Shown here: piece by piece, positions 19,194-28,284 of the stretch
Numbering within the stretch: position 1 is the first letter of the stretch
How the letters are laid out: each line of letters starts with the position of its first letter
Assembly: GCF_041431415.1 (NCBI RefSeq)
Contig: NZ_CP107845.1
Coordinates: 6,386,001-6,450,000, forward strand
Direction of reading: 5' to 3'
DNA length: 64,000 nt
From: Streptomyces sp. NBC_00513
GTDB taxonomy: Bacteria; Actinomycetota; Actinomycetes; Streptomycetales; Streptomycetaceae
Made by a program: the position numbers and the translations under genes
The notes under the pieces: model-generated
Seen by the model: the letters and a program-made list of their open reading frames with translations, nothing else
Database searches by the model: none
What the model was told of the DNA's origin: nothing

Positions 19194-19646
19194 TCAGAGG
19201 CGGTGGACCCGGCCTTGTCCGACGGCCAGCGGATGGCGCCCGGCGGCCAGGATCCGCAGTCCGGGCGCGACGGCGAGAAGCTCGCGCAGCCAGCGCAGGG
19301 TGTCGGCCGTCAGGTGGTCGACGCCGTCCAGGACGAGGAGCATGTCCCGCTCCGCGAGCCAGGGGGCGGCGTCGCGCGTGCCGCAGGGCAGGAAGGGCAT
19401 GCCGGGTACGCAGCCCAGCGCGGCCACGAGCTCAGGTACGCCACCGGCCTCCGCGACGGTGACCACGGCCACGCCGTCGCAGAAGTTGGACGAGAGCCGC
19501 CGTGCGACGTCGCGCACCAACAGGCTGCGCGGCGCGCGGAACCGGCCGGTCACGGTCAGCACGCGGCCCCGTCGGACGGCGGTGAGCAGCCATGACAGTT
19601 CCGTCGATGTCATCGGCAGTGTCCCGGCCGGTCGAGATTCCCCCAT
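19194..19646 (-). CDS. Degenerate AfsR/NB-ARC-type ATPase fragment
   Basis: About 150 residues that align by eye with the ATPase core of AfsR/LuxR-type regulators. The expected Walker A region reads TGRFRAPRS instead of TGPGGVGKS, so the phosphate-binding Gly-Lys is lost. The Walker B-like LLVLDGVDHL and the sensor segment ILAAGRHPLAV are kept. No DNA-binding, winged-helix or TPR domain is attached, while full-length relatives exceed 600 residues. It may be a relic, or an expressed pseudo-ATPase acting as a protein-interaction module. The start is uncertain: ATGs at 19613, 19646, 19664 and 19709 are all in frame. Confidence 0.55.
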   Translation of the reverse strand: MGESRPAGTLPMTSTELSWLLTAVRRGRVLTVTGRFRAPRSLLVRDVARRLSSNFCDGVAVVTVAEAGGVPELVAALGCVPGMPFLPCGTRDAAPWLAERDMLLVLDGVDHLTADTLRWLRELLAVAPGLRILAAGRHPLAVGQGRVHRL

Positions 19647-20221
19647 CGGCACGATGCCCCCCATTGCATGCGTGACCAGGCGCGGCAAGAGGCGTGCTTC
19701 AGGCCGCATGCCGATGATTATGCGCCAGTTTCATGGCAAGACCAGGGGAATGTCTCATTCCGCCGAATGGTTCGTACGCCGGTCGTGGCCCACCCCCGCA
19801 CGGCCGGCCATCACCCGCCCCCGGAGCGGTCCACGACGTGCGTGACGCGCGTCGGCCGGATGGTGGAGGGCCGGTAGACGACGCACGCGGCGGGAAGCGC
19901 GGCGAGGGGAACACGGCGGGCCAAGGCCCAGGTGGGCAACGCGCGCGTCCGTCGTCCCGGGCGCGCCCGCCGGCCGGCGGACGGGCGCGGTGCGTTGCGG
20001 ACGTGTTCGCGGGGACGCGGAACCCGCCTGCGGCCGGGGCGCACCAAGGCCCCTGAAGCGGAGGCCGTGTTGGCCAAGGCAAAGCGGTCGGCGTAGTTCC
20101 CGTGGTCCCCGTGACGTACGTGCCGGACCCCCGCCCCTCTGGAACGGTTGTTTGACAGCCGGGAATCGGCTCTACTGCTGTGCAGCCCCGCAGCCGGGGC
20201 ATATTCCGGGGAGGGGCACAC
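19647..20221. other. Intergenic region upstream of the GH71 gene
   Basis: No convincing gene was found on either strand; the open frames here have no domains and extend shadows of neighbours. TTGACA at 20152 and GGAAC at 20141 are possible -35 elements for the downstream gene, but no clean -10 follows at standard spacing. Confidence 0.45.
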
Positions 20222-21925
20222 ATGAGAGCGGACCGGCGGGCAGAGCGGGATCCACGACCCGCGTCGCACCGACGCCGTCCCCGCTTCCGGGGGCGCAGAC
20301 CGCTGCTGACGTTCCTGATGTCGGCCTTCCTGCTCGTCGGCGTCTGCGCCGCGACGGGCATCGCCTGGGACCCCTTCACCGCCGACGCCCACCAGTACCG
20401 TGCGACGCCCGAGATCGACGCGCCCCGGACCATCGCCCCCGGCGGCGATCCCTCGCCCGAGGCGTCCCGCACGCCCGGGGCCACACCGAGCCCGAGCGGA
20501 TCCCCCGCGGAGTCCGAACGGCCGACCCCCCGGGGGCAGGTGGACACCGGAGGCACCCGCTCCGCGGGAGCCCTGCCCTTCGACATGCCCCGACCGGCCT
20601 CGCTGCGCTCGGGCTCCGCCGGCAAGAGGCTGGTGTTCGCCCACTACTTCACCCCGTACCCGCTGTCCCTCGACAACGCGAGCGCGGACGTCGACTACTA
20701 CACCCGCAACTACCTCGAACCCGAAGGGGAGAGCGGCAAGCACGAGCGCTACGGCGGCCTGCTGCGCGACCGCCCGCTGCCCGTCCCGCCCAAGGGCGGC
20801 AACTGGGAGTACGCCAACCTCCAGCAGGAGGTGCGCACCGCCCGCGCCGCCGGCATCGACGGATTCACCCTCGACATGCTCTCCCTCTCCGGCAAGAACT
20901 GGGAGCGCTCCAACCTCCTGATGGAGGCCGCCCGTTCGGTCGACCCCGACTTCAAGATCATGCTGATGCCGGACATGACCTCGCTGAAGACCGACGACCC
21001 GGGCGTACTCGCCGACGCCCTCGCCGCCCTCGGCAAGAGCCCGGCCGCCCACCGGCTCGGCGACGGGCGCCTGGTCGTGTCGCCCTTCAAGGCCGAGGCC
21101 AAGAACGTCGCCTGGTGGACCCGGGTGATCGACAACCTGAAGTCGAAGCACGGCATCCGTACCGCCTTCGTCCCCCTCTTCCTCGACTTCGGCGCCAACG
21201 GCGCGGCCTTCGCACCGATCAGCCACGGCTTCTCCGAATGGGGCAGCCGCAGTTACGTCGGCCAGGAGAGCTCGACGCGCGACGCGCGCCGGGCCCACGA
21301 GATGGGCAAGATCTGGATGCAGCCCGTCTCCGTCCAGGACGCCCGCCCCAACCAGGGCATCTACGACGAGGCCGGCAACACCGCCACGCTCCGGTCCACA
21401 TGGACGCACGCCATCGACGACGGCGCCGACTGGGTGCAGCTGACCACCTGGAACGACTACTCCGAGGGCAGCCAGTTCGCACCGTCCCTGCACAACGGGT
21501 ACGCCTACCTCGACCTCACCTCGTACTACCTGACCCGGTTCAAGACGGGCAGTTGGCCGCGGATCGTCCGCGACACCCTGTACCTCACGGCCCGCACCCA
21601 GTTCGCCGCCACCGACCCGACCGGCGACCAGTCGCTGGTGATGTCGCTGCGCAGGGGCAGCGCGGCCCCCCGGGACACCGTGGAGGTGCTGAGCTTCCTG
21701 ACGGGGTCGGCGAAGATCCGTACGACCGTCGGCGCCGCCAAGGACTCCCACGAGGCCCCGGCCGGACTCCACACCGAACTGCTGCCGCTGAAGACGGGCG
21801 TCAGCTCGGCGGAGGTGGTGCGGGCCGACCGGACCGTGACGGAGGTCGAACTCCCCTACCCGGCCGACCACAAGGTGGAAGTCCAGGACCTCCAGTACTA
21901 CGCGGCGACGAGCGGCCGGGAGTAG
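20222..21925 (+). CDS. Secreted or anchored GH71-like glucanase
   Basis: 567 residues. A basic N-terminus and one hydrophobic helix (about 27-47) form a signal or anchor, and a Pro/Ser/Thr-rich spacer runs to about residue 120. The catalytic part opens with KRLVFAHYFTPYPLS. It continues with GIDGFTLDMLS, IMLMPDM and QLTTWNDYSEGSQFAPS, the pattern of glycoside hydrolase family 71 (alpha-1,3-glucanase, mutanase). The Trp-Asn-Asp-Tyr-Ser-Glu segment near residue 413 probably holds catalytic acids. Likely role: degradation of fungal or cell-wall alpha-1,3-glucan. GGGGAGGGG precedes the ATG. The family call is by pattern; the substrate is inferred. Confidence 0.75.
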   Translation: MRADRRAERDPRPASHRRRPRFRGRRPLLTFLMSAFLLVGVCAATGIAWDPFTADAHQYRATPEIDAPRTIAPGGDPSPEASRTPGATPSPSGSPAESERPTPRGQVDTGGTRSAGALPFDMPRPASLRSGSAGKRLVFAHYFTPYPLSLDNASADVDYYTRNYLEPEGESGKHERYGGLLRDRPLPVPPKGGNWEYANLQQEVRTARAAGIDGFTLDMLSLSGKNWERSNLLMEAARSVDPDFKIMLMPDMTSLKTDDPGVLADALAALGKSPAAHRLGDGRLVVSPFKAEAKNVAWWTRVIDNLKSKHGIRTAFVPLFLDFGANGAAFAPISHGFSEWGSRSYVGQESSTRDARRAHEMGKIWMQPVSVQDARPNQGIYDEAGNTATLRSTWTHAIDDGADWVQLTTWNDYSEGSQFAPSLHNGYAYLDLTSYYLTRFKTGSWPRIVRDTLYLTARTQFAATDPTGDQSLVMSLRRGSAAPRDTVEVLSFLTGSAKIRTTVGAAKDSHEAPAGLHTELLPLKTGVSSAEVVRADRTVTEVELPYPADHKVEVQDLQYYAATSGRE

Positions 21926-22089
21926 CCCGGCCCGGAGCCTGCGCCACGCGCGCGGGCCGGAGCCGCGATCCGCCGGCGGCGGGGCGGTCTTCGGCCAGGG
22001 GGCGCCTTCCGACCGCGGGGCGGTCTTCCGGTCCGGACCCGCCCCGGGAGAGGATCGGCACACCAGCCGACCCCACTCACGGAGGCCCA

Positions 22090-23238
22090 GTGACCGAGCC
22101 GAAACGCCCGGCGGAGTTCCCCGGCGGGCGCGCCCTGTTCCGGCTCGACCCCGACGTGGCGCACCTCAACCACGGATCGTTCGGAGCCGTGCCGGTCCCC
22201 GTGCAGCAGGCGCACGCCGCACTCCAGGCAGAGGTCCACCACGACCCCGACGTGTTCTTCATCGGCGTGCCGGAACGCATCGCCGACGCCCGCGCCCGGG
22301 TCGCCACCCACCTCGGCACCGAAGCGGACGGCATCGGCTTCATCGCCAACGCCACCGAGGGCGCGAACCTTGCCCTCGACGCCGTCACCCTCGCCGACGG
22401 CGACGAGATCCTGGTCACCGACCACGGCTACGGCACGGTCGTCGAGGCGGCGGCCCGCCGCGCACCCCTCACCACGGTCACCCTCGACCCGTACCTCCCC
22501 GACGAGGACGCCGTACGGGAGACCGTGCTCGCCGCACTCACCCCCCGCACCAAGGTGGCGGTCCTCGACCACGTCAGCTCGCCGACCGCCCGGCTCATCG
22601 CCGGCCCCGCGCTCCTCGCCGACCTCGCCGCCCGCGGCGTCACCACCATCGTCGACGGCGCCCACGCCCCCGGCATGCTCGCCGACCCGCTGGCCGGCGG
22701 CGCCGACTTCTGGTTCGGGAACCTGCACAAGTGGGGGTACGCACCCTCCGGCAGCGCCGTCCTCGCCGTCGCCCCGCGCCACCGGTCCCGGATCCGGGCC
22801 CTGGTCCCCTCGTGGGAGGACCGGCACGGCTTCCCCCGCTCCGTCGAGAACCGGGCCACCGCCGACTACACCGGCTGGCTGGCCGCACCCGAGGGCCTGG
22901 ACCTCCTCGAACGCCTCGACGCGGCCGCGGTGCGGGCCCACAACGCCGCGCTCGCCGCCCACGGCGCCGCCCTGCTCGCCGAGCTCCCCGGGCTCACCCC
23001 GCTCCCGCACACCGAGGGGCTCGCCATGCGCGCCCTGCGCCTGCCGCCGGGCATCGCCGAAACCCAGGAGAGCGCCCGCGCCCTGCGCGAACGGATCGCC
23101 GCCGAGCTGCGCGTACGCGTACTGATCTGGCCCTGGCCGGGCGGCGGCGGCATCAGGGTCTGCGGCCAGATCTACAACCGGCCCGAGGAGTACGAACGCC
23201 TGGCCGCCGCCCTGCCCGACTACCTCAAGGGCGCCTGA
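22090..23238 (+). CDS. Class V aminotransferase, isopenicillin-N-epimerase-like
   Basis: 382 residues of the fold-type I PLP family. LNHGSFG near residue 22 and FIANATEGANLAL near residue 84 form the phosphate side of the site. The Asp in TIVDGAHAPGM pairs with the pyridine nitrogen, and Lys in NLHKWG (about 214) should form the Schiff base. The relatives are cysteine desulfurase-like and isopenicillin-N-epimerase-like enzymes. No beta-lactam genes are nearby, so the substrate is open. GGAGG lies four bases before the GTG start. Its 3' end overlaps the convergent cobF gene by 14 bases. Confidence 0.85.
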   Translation: MTEPKRPAEFPGGRALFRLDPDVAHLNHGSFGAVPVPVQQAHAALQAEVHHDPDVFFIGVPERIADARARVATHLGTEADGIGFIANATEGANLALDAVTLADGDEILVTDHGYGTVVEAAARRAPLTTVTLDPYLPDEDAVRETVLAALTPRTKVAVLDHVSSPTARLIAGPALLADLAARGVTTIVDGAHAPGMLADPLAGGADFWFGNLHKWGYAPSGSAVLAVAPRHRSRIRALVPSWEDRHGFPRSVENRATADYTGWLAAPEGLDLLERLDAAAVRAHNAALAAHGAALLAELPGLTPLPHTEGLAMRALRLPPGIAETQESARALRERIAAELRVRVLIWPWPGGGGIRVCGQIYNRPEEYERLAAALPDYLKGA

Positions 23239-23977
23239 GCAGGTACGTGTCCATGATCCAACCCTTGCGGGCGCGGGCCTCGGTCCGCAGCTCCTCGATC
23301 CGCCCGGCCACCTCCGCCAGCTTCCCCGAGACCAGGATCTCGTCGGGCGTGCCGACGTAGGCGCCCCAATGGATGTAGAGGTCCTGGTCGAGGTGGGCCG
23401 TGAAGGCGTGCCGCGCGTCCAACATCACCACCACGTCGTCCACGTCCTGCGGCCAGCCCTCCGCGAGCCGCCGCCCGGTGGTGATCTGCACCGGGCGCCC
23501 CACCCGGTTCAAGGTGGTCCGGTGCCGGGCGAGCAGGGAGGAGATGCTGCTGATGCCGGGGACCACCTCGTGGTCGAAGGCGACCCGACCCTTCTCCAGC
23601 ACCTCATCGAGGATCGCGAGCGTCGAGTCGTACAACGAGGGGTCGCCCCACACCAGGAACGCCCCGGTCTCGCCGTCCGCCAGGTCCTCGGCGATGAACC
23701 GCTCGAAGATCTCCGCCCGGGCGCTGCGCCAGCCGTCCACGGTCGGGGCGTACTGCGCCGGCGTGCGGTCCCGGTCCGGGTCACGCCCCTCCACCAGCCG
23801 GTGGCCGGGCCGGGCGTACTCGTCCAACATCGCCCGCCGGAGCCCGGTCAGGTCCGACTTCTCCTCGCCCTTCTCCAGGATGAGGAATGCGTCCGAAGCG
23901 CCGATCGCCTTGACCGCCTGGAGGGTCAGGTGGTCCGGGTCGCCCGCGCCGATGCCGATCACGTAGAACTTCTTCAC
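23225..23977 (-). CDS. cobF: Precorrin-6A synthase (deacetylating) CobF
   Basis: 250 residues of the tetrapyrrole methylase fold. The N-terminal VIGIGAGDPDHLTLQAVKAI binds SAM; LVWGDPSLYDSTL and VVPGISSISSLLARH are further family motifs. CobF methylates C-1 of precorrin-5 with loss of the acetyl group in aerobic cobalamin synthesis. The rest of the cob pathway is not in this window, so the gene is isolated, as is often seen in Streptomyces. The GTG start is only 18 bases from the divergent lutA start and has no ribosome binding site, so a leaderless message is likely. Confidence 0.93.
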   Translation of the reverse strand: MKKFYVIGIGAGDPDHLTLQAVKAIGASDAFLILEKGEEKSDLTGLRRAMLDEYARPGHRLVEGRDPDRDRTPAQYAPTVDGWRSARAEIFERFIAEDLADGETGAFLVWGDPSLYDSTLAILDEVLEKGRVAFDHEVVPGISSISSLLARHRTTLNRVGRPVQITTGRRLAEGWPQDVDDVVVMLDARHAFTAHLDQDLYIHWGAYVGTPDEILVSGKLAEVAGRIEELRTEARARKGWIMDTYLLRRP

Positions 23978-23982
23978 CCGGC

Positions 23983-23988
23983 TATTCT
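23983..23988 (+). promoter_or_regulatory. Probable -10 element of leaderless lutA
   Basis: TATTCT ends seven bases before the lutA ATG, the spacing expected if transcription starts at the A of the start codon. Its complement AGAATA lies five bases before the cobF GTG, so one AT-rich element may serve both divergent genes. Confidence 0.5.
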
Positions 23989-23995
23989 GCCCGTC

Positions 23996-24751
23996 ATGCG
24001 CGCCGCCCTGTTCGTCACCTGCGTCAACGACGCGCTGTACCCCCGAACCGGCATCGCCGTGGTCCGCCTCCTGGAGCGGCTCGGCGTCCACGTGGACTTC
24101 CCCGCCGCCCAGAGCTGCTGCGGACAACCGCAGTACAACACCGGCTACCGCCACGAGAGCGAACCGCTGATGCGGCGCACCGCCGAAGCCTTCGCGGGCC
24201 ACACCCACGTGGTCACCCCCTCCGCTTCCTGCGCCGCCATGATCCGCGAGCACTACCCCCGGATCGGCCGCAGGGCACGGGACGAGGGACGCGGCCCGGA
24301 ACTGGCCCGGCTCGCCGACGACCTCGCACCCCGCGTGTACGAGCTGACCGAGTTCCTGATCGACGTCCTCGGCGTGGTGGACGTCGGCGCGTACTTCCCG
24401 CACACCGTCACCTACCACCCCTCCTGCCACGGCCTGCGGATCCTCGGCCTCGGGGACCGCCCCCGGCGGCTGCTGGCCGCCGTCAAGGGCCTGGACCTGG
24501 TCGAACTCCCCGGGGCCGAGGAATGCTGCGGCTTCGGCGGCACCTTCGCCGTCAAGAACCCGGACGTGTCCGCCGCGATGGGCACCGACAAGATCCGCAG
24601 CGCCGCCTCCACCGGCGCCGAGGTGCTGTGCGGCGCCGACAACTCCTGCCTCGCCCACCTCGACGGGATGCTCCGCCGCCGTGACGTCCCGCCGCGCGCC
24701 CTGCACCTCGCGGAGATCCTCGCCGCGACCGAGGAGGACCCCCTGCGATGA
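23996..24751 (+). CDS. lutA: Lactate utilization protein A, Fe-S subunit
   Basis: 251 residues with two CCG-type cysteine modules: SCCGQPQYN (Cys41-Cys42) in the first half, then YHPSCHGLRIL and ECCGFGG in the second. These bind an iron-sulfur cluster, as in heterodisulfide reductase-like subunits. With LutB and LutC it forms the flavin-independent L-lactate oxidation complex that feeds electrons to the respiratory chain. Its stop overlaps the lutB start (ATGA), so the three genes are translationally coupled. No LutR-type GntR regulator lies beside it. Confidence 0.92.
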   Translation: MRAALFVTCVNDALYPRTGIAVVRLLERLGVHVDFPAAQSCCGQPQYNTGYRHESEPLMRRTAEAFAGHTHVVTPSASCAAMIREHYPRIGRRARDEGRGPELARLADDLAPRVYELTEFLIDVLGVVDVGAYFPHTVTYHPSCHGLRILGLGDRPRRLLAAVKGLDLVELPGAEECCGFGGTFAVKNPDVSAAMGTDKIRSAASTGAEVLCGADNSCLAHLDGMLRRRDVPPRALHLAEILAATEEDPLR

Positions 24752-26229
24752 CCGCCATCCCGCTCGGCATGCCCGCCTTCCCCACCGCGGCGCGCGACGG
24801 CGTGCACGACGAGGTCCTGCGCGCCAACCTCCGGCACGCCACGCACACCATCCGCGACAAACGGGCCCGCGCCGTCGCGGAGTTGGCGGACTGGGATCGG
24901 CTCCGCGAGGCCGGCAAGGCGGTCAAGGACCACACGCTCCGCCACCTCGACCGCTACCTGCTGGAGTTGGAGGAGTCCGTCACGGCGGCCGGCGGCACCG
25001 TCCACTGGGCCGCCGACGCGGACGAGGCCAACCGGATCGTCACGGCACTGGTCCTGGCCACCGGCGAGCGCGAGGTGGTCAAGGTCAAGTCGATGGCCAC
25101 CCAGGAGATCGGCCTCAACGAGGCCCTGGAGGCGGCCGGGATCGCCGCGTACGAAACCGACCTGGCCGAACTCATCGTGCAACTCGGCCACGACCGGCCC
25201 TCGCACATCCTGGTCCCCGCCATCCACCGCAACCGGGCCGAGATCCGGGACATCTTCCGCACGGAGATGGCGAGTTGGGGCAGACCCGCACCGGACGGTC
25301 TCGGCGACGACCCGCGCGAACTCGCCGAAGCGGCCCGCCTGCACCTGCGGGAGAAGTTCCTGCGCGCCAAAGTCGCCGTGTCCGGGGCCAACTTCATGGT
25401 CGCCGAGACCGGCACCATGGTCGTCCTCGAGTCCGAGGGCAACGGCCGGATGTGCCTGACCCTTCCCGACACCCTCATCTCGGTCGTGGGCATCGAGAAG
25501 GTGGTGCCGACCTTCCGGGACCTGGAGATCTTCCTCCAGACGCTGCCGCGCTCCTCCACGGCCGAGCGGATGAACCCCTACACCACCATGTGGACCGGCA
25601 CCACCGACGGCGACGGCCCCACCGCCTTCCACCTCGTCCTCCTCGACAACGGCCGCACCGACACCCTCGCCGACGCCGTCGGCCGCCAGGCCCTGCGCTG
25701 CATCCGCTGCTCCGCCTGCCTGAACGTCTGCCCCGTCTACGAACGCGCCGGCGGCCACGCCTACGGCTCCGTCTACCCCGGCCCGATCGGCGCCATCCTC
25801 AGCCCCCAACTGCGCGGCACCGCCAGCGAGATCGACGCCTCGCTGCCCTACGCCTCCACCCTGTGCGGCGCCTGCTACGAGGTCTGCCCCGTCGCCATCG
25901 ACATCCCCGAGGTCCTCGTCCACCTCCGCGAACGCGTCGCCCAAGGCGGCCCCGTCACCCGCGAGGGCATCCGCGTACGCATCCGTCCCGCCCGCGGCCA
26001 CACCGCCGAACGCGCCGCCATGCGGGCCGCCCGCCTCCTCCTCGACCGCCCGGGCGCCCTCCGCGCGGGGGAGCGGCTGCTGTCCCGCGCCCACCGCCTG
26101 CGACCGCGCCGACTGCCCGGGCCCGGCCGGGCCTGGACCGACAGCCGCGAGCTGCCACGCCCGCCCGCCGAATCCTTCCGCGACTGGTGGACCCGGGAAC
26201 GCGGCGACCGGGGAGAGGAACACCGATGA
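24748..26229 (+). CDS. lutB: Lactate utilization protein B, [4Fe-4S] LUD-domain subunit
   Basis: 493 residues. An N-terminal LUD domain (residues about 60-290, with VKVKSMATQEIGLNEAL and GANFMVAETGTMVVLESEGNG) is followed by two ferredoxin-type motifs: CIRCSACLNVCPVY near residue 317 and CGACYEVCPV near residue 372. These carry two [4Fe-4S] clusters and pass electrons within the LutABC complex. The remaining C-terminal region is Arg-rich, ending in FRDWWTRERGDRG. It overlaps lutA upstream and lutC downstream by four bases each. Confidence 0.95.
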   Translation: MTAIPLGMPAFPTAARDGVHDEVLRANLRHATHTIRDKRARAVAELADWDRLREAGKAVKDHTLRHLDRYLLELEESVTAAGGTVHWAADADEANRIVTALVLATGEREVVKVKSMATQEIGLNEALEAAGIAAYETDLAELIVQLGHDRPSHILVPAIHRNRAEIRDIFRTEMASWGRPAPDGLGDDPRELAEAARLHLREKFLRAKVAVSGANFMVAETGTMVVLESEGNGRMCLTLPDTLISVVGIEKVVPTFRDLEIFLQTLPRSSTAERMNPYTTMWTGTTDGDGPTAFHLVLLDNGRTDTLADAVGRQALRCIRCSACLNVCPVYERAGGHAYGSVYPGPIGAILSPQLRGTASEIDASLPYASTLCGACYEVCPVAIDIPEVLVHLRERVAQGGPVTREGIRVRIRPARGHTAERAAMRAARLLLDRPGALRAGERLLSRAHRLRPRRLPGPGRAWTDSRELPRPPAESFRDWWTRERGDRGEEHR

Positions 26230-26858
26230 GCACCAGGGACCTCATCCTGGGCCGCATCCGACGAGCCGTCGACGGCCCCGACACGGAAGTGCCCCGGGAC
26301 TACCTCCGCGAACACGGCGCCCGCACCCCCGAGCAGAGCGCCGACCTGCTCGCCGCCCACCTCACCGAGTACCGGGCGACGGTCCACCGCGCCGACGAGG
26401 ACGACCTGCCGCCGCTCCTGGCGCGACTCCTCGCCCGACGGGGCTCCGCCACCGTGCTCGTGCCGCCCGACCTGCCCCCGCACTGGCTCGCCGACGCCGA
26501 CGTGACCGTCGTCCACGACCTGGCCGCGTCCACCCCCCTCGAACTCGACGGCGTGGACAGCGTCGTGACCGGCTGCGCCCTGGCCGTCGCGGAGACCGGC
26601 ACCCTCGTCCTCGACGCAGGCCCCGAGCAGGGCCGGCGCCGGATCACCCTGATCCCCGACCACCACGTCTGCGTCGTGCGGATCCCCGACCGACTGGTGG
26701 ACTCGATCCCGCAGGCCCTGGACCGGCTGGACCCCACCCGCCCGCTGACCTGGATCTCCGGGCCCTCGGCGACCAGCGACATCGAGCTGGACCGGGTGGA
26801 GGGCGTACACGGCCCCCGGACCCTGGAGGTCGTCCTGCTCGGCGGCTCCGCACAATAG
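26226..26858 (+). CDS. lutC: Lactate utilization protein C, LUD-domain subunit
   Basis: 210 residues consisting of one LUD domain. Recognisable segments are LILGRIRRAV at the N-terminus, VTGCALAVAETGTLVLDAG and ITLIPDHHVCVV in the core, and PSATSDIELDRVEGVHGPRTLEVVLL at the C-terminus. It is the third subunit of the L-lactate oxidation complex with LutA and LutB. The ATG overlaps the lutB stop (ATGA). A glyoxalase-fold gene starts five bases after its stop and may be cotranscribed. Confidence 0.94.
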   Translation: MSTRDLILGRIRRAVDGPDTEVPRDYLREHGARTPEQSADLLAAHLTEYRATVHRADEDDLPPLLARLLARRGSATVLVPPDLPPHWLADADVTVVHDLAASTPLELDGVDSVVTGCALAVAETGTLVLDAGPEQGRRRITLIPDHHVCVVRIPDRLVDSIPQALDRLDPTRPLTWISGPSATSDIELDRVEGVHGPRTLEVVLLGGSAQ

Positions 26859-26863
26859 GACCC

Positions 26864-27253
26864 ATGTCCGCACACATCGCCCTCACCGCCCTCGTCGTCC
26901 ACGACTACGACGAGGCCATCGACTTCTACACCCGCGCCCTCGGCTTCATCCTCGTCGAGGACGCCGCCCGACCGGACGGCTCCCGCTGGGTCGTGGTCCG
27001 CCCGCGCGGCGCCACCGAAGCGGCCCTGCTGCTCGCCCGCGCCAAGGACGAGGCCCAGCGTTCCCGGGTCGGCGACCAGACCGGCGGACGCGTCGGGTTC
27101 TTCCTCCACACCGACGACTTCGCGGGCGACCACGCCCGGATGACCGCCGAGGGGGTCCGCTTCCTGGAGGAACCGCGCCACGAGACGTACGGCTCCGTCG
27201 CGGTCTTCGAGGACCTGTACGGCAACCGCTGGGACCTGCTCCAGCCGGCGTAG
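26864..27253 (+). CDS. VOC-family (glyoxalase/bleomycin-resistance fold) protein
   Basis: 129 residues with the paired beta-alpha-beta-beta-beta units of the VOC fold: ALVVHDYDEAIDFYTRALGF at the start and RHETYGSVAVFEDLYGNRWDLLQP at the end, where Glu/Asp positions often bind metal. Such proteins are dioxygenases, lyases or small-molecule binders. It begins five bases after lutC and may be part of that transcript. The substrate is unknown. It ends 18 bases before a convergent gene. Confidence 0.85.
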   Translation: MSAHIALTALVVHDYDEAIDFYTRALGFILVEDAARPDGSRWVVVRPRGATEAALLLARAKDEAQRSRVGDQTGGRVGFFLHTDDFAGDHARMTAEGVRFLEEPRHETYGSVAVFEDLYGNRWDLLQPA

Positions 27254-27271
27254 CGGTCGGGCACGGGACGG

Positions 27272-27760
27272 TCAGGCCGCCGGTCCGTCCGGGGTCGCGG
27301 CGAGCCGGGGTGCCTCGGCCGCCGCGTCCACCACCGCGCCGCCCTCGACCCGGCCGGCCAGCGCCCGCGCCCACCCCACCAGCCCCGGCAGGTCGATCCC
27401 GTACGGCGCGTCCAGCCCGGCCAGGACGTCCGCGCCGCGCCGCAACAACCGGGCCCCGCCGGTGGCGTTCCCCCGCGCCGCGTGCGTGAGCCCCACCGCC
27501 AACTGGGCGAGGCCCCGCCACAACGCCGCCTCCGCCGGCGGACCCGACTTCCAGGCGTCCTCGAACACCTCGTGCGCGTGGAAGGGCATCCCCGCGTCCA
27601 GCAGCCGCTGCGCCTCCGCGACCGTCGCGGCGGGCGTCCGCACCACCCCCTCGGGCTGCCGCCCGACACCCGGCGTCCCGTACGGCAACGGCCGTCCGAG
27701 TCCGTCCCGCGGCCGCGCGCTCCGCGCCCGCCCCTCGCCATCCCGATCCCGTGCGTTCAC
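27272..27760 (-). CDS. DUF309 domain protein
   Basis: 162 residues. The helical DUF309 domain is recognised from LLDAGMPFHAHEVFEDAWK and WRGLAQLAVGLTHAARGN (around residues 46-98), with conserved His-Ala-His-Glu residues suggesting a metal or ligand site. The N-terminal 35 residues are charged and probably disordered. The function of the family is not established. The GTG start was chosen for its GAGAGGA seven bases upstream. Its promoter region abuts that of the divergent tRNA-Pro copy 2. Confidence 0.75.
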   Translation of the reverse strand: MNARDRDGEGRARSARPRDGLGRPLPYGTPGVGRQPEGVVRTPAATVAEAQRLLDAGMPFHAHEVFEDAWKSGPPAEAALWRGLAQLAVGLTHAARGNATGGARLLRRGADVLAGLDAPYGIDLPGLVGWARALAGRVEGGAVVDAAAEAPRLAATPDGPAA

Positions 27761-27876
27761 CCGGACATCCTCTCTCCCGCCGATCACCGGTGCACGCGTA
27801 CCCCTCGGCGTGGGGTAATGTTCTGCATGTGCCCGGCCACGAGGGGGAAACCCCAGGTGGAAGGCGCAAAGCAGAA

Positions 27877-27950
<74 letters not shown>

Positions 27951-27969
27951 CTCGACAGAGTCGTGAAGC

Positions 27970-28009
27970 AGAGGCCGTATCGGATTCATCCGATACGGCC
28001 TCTCTTTCG
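27970..28009 (+). terminator. Intrinsic terminator after tRNA-Pro copy 2
   Basis: A perfect 15-base-pair stem (27970-27984 and 27989-28003) with a TTCA loop is followed by a T-containing tract (CTTTCGTT). Its sequence is unlike that of the copy 1 terminator. Confidence 0.9.
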
Positions 28010-28284
28010 TTCTCCGCCGGCCGTCCCCGGTCCGCCGCACTCCTTGCGCCTCTCGCTCCGCGCCCGGTCAAGTGCCTTGACCCGGGCGGCCGTTCGGGTG
28101 GGACGGGGGCGTGCCGGTCGGGCGGCACGGGCGCCGACGGGGCGGTGTCCTCCTCCGCGTACGGTGTGGTTCCCGACCGGTTGCGGGGATGTGCCCGCCC
28201 GGTCCGACAGACTTCATGCCTTGGCGCGTATCCCGGCGGTATCGGGGCAGGCGCATCGGCAGCGGGACGGAAGGATGATGGCGG

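Noticed and set aside
22090..23238. Beta-lactam biosynthesis based on the isopenicillin-N-epimerase-like gene
   Set aside because: No ACV synthetase, isopenicillin synthase or expandase genes are nearby. The family is broad, and the neighbours are cobF and lutABC.
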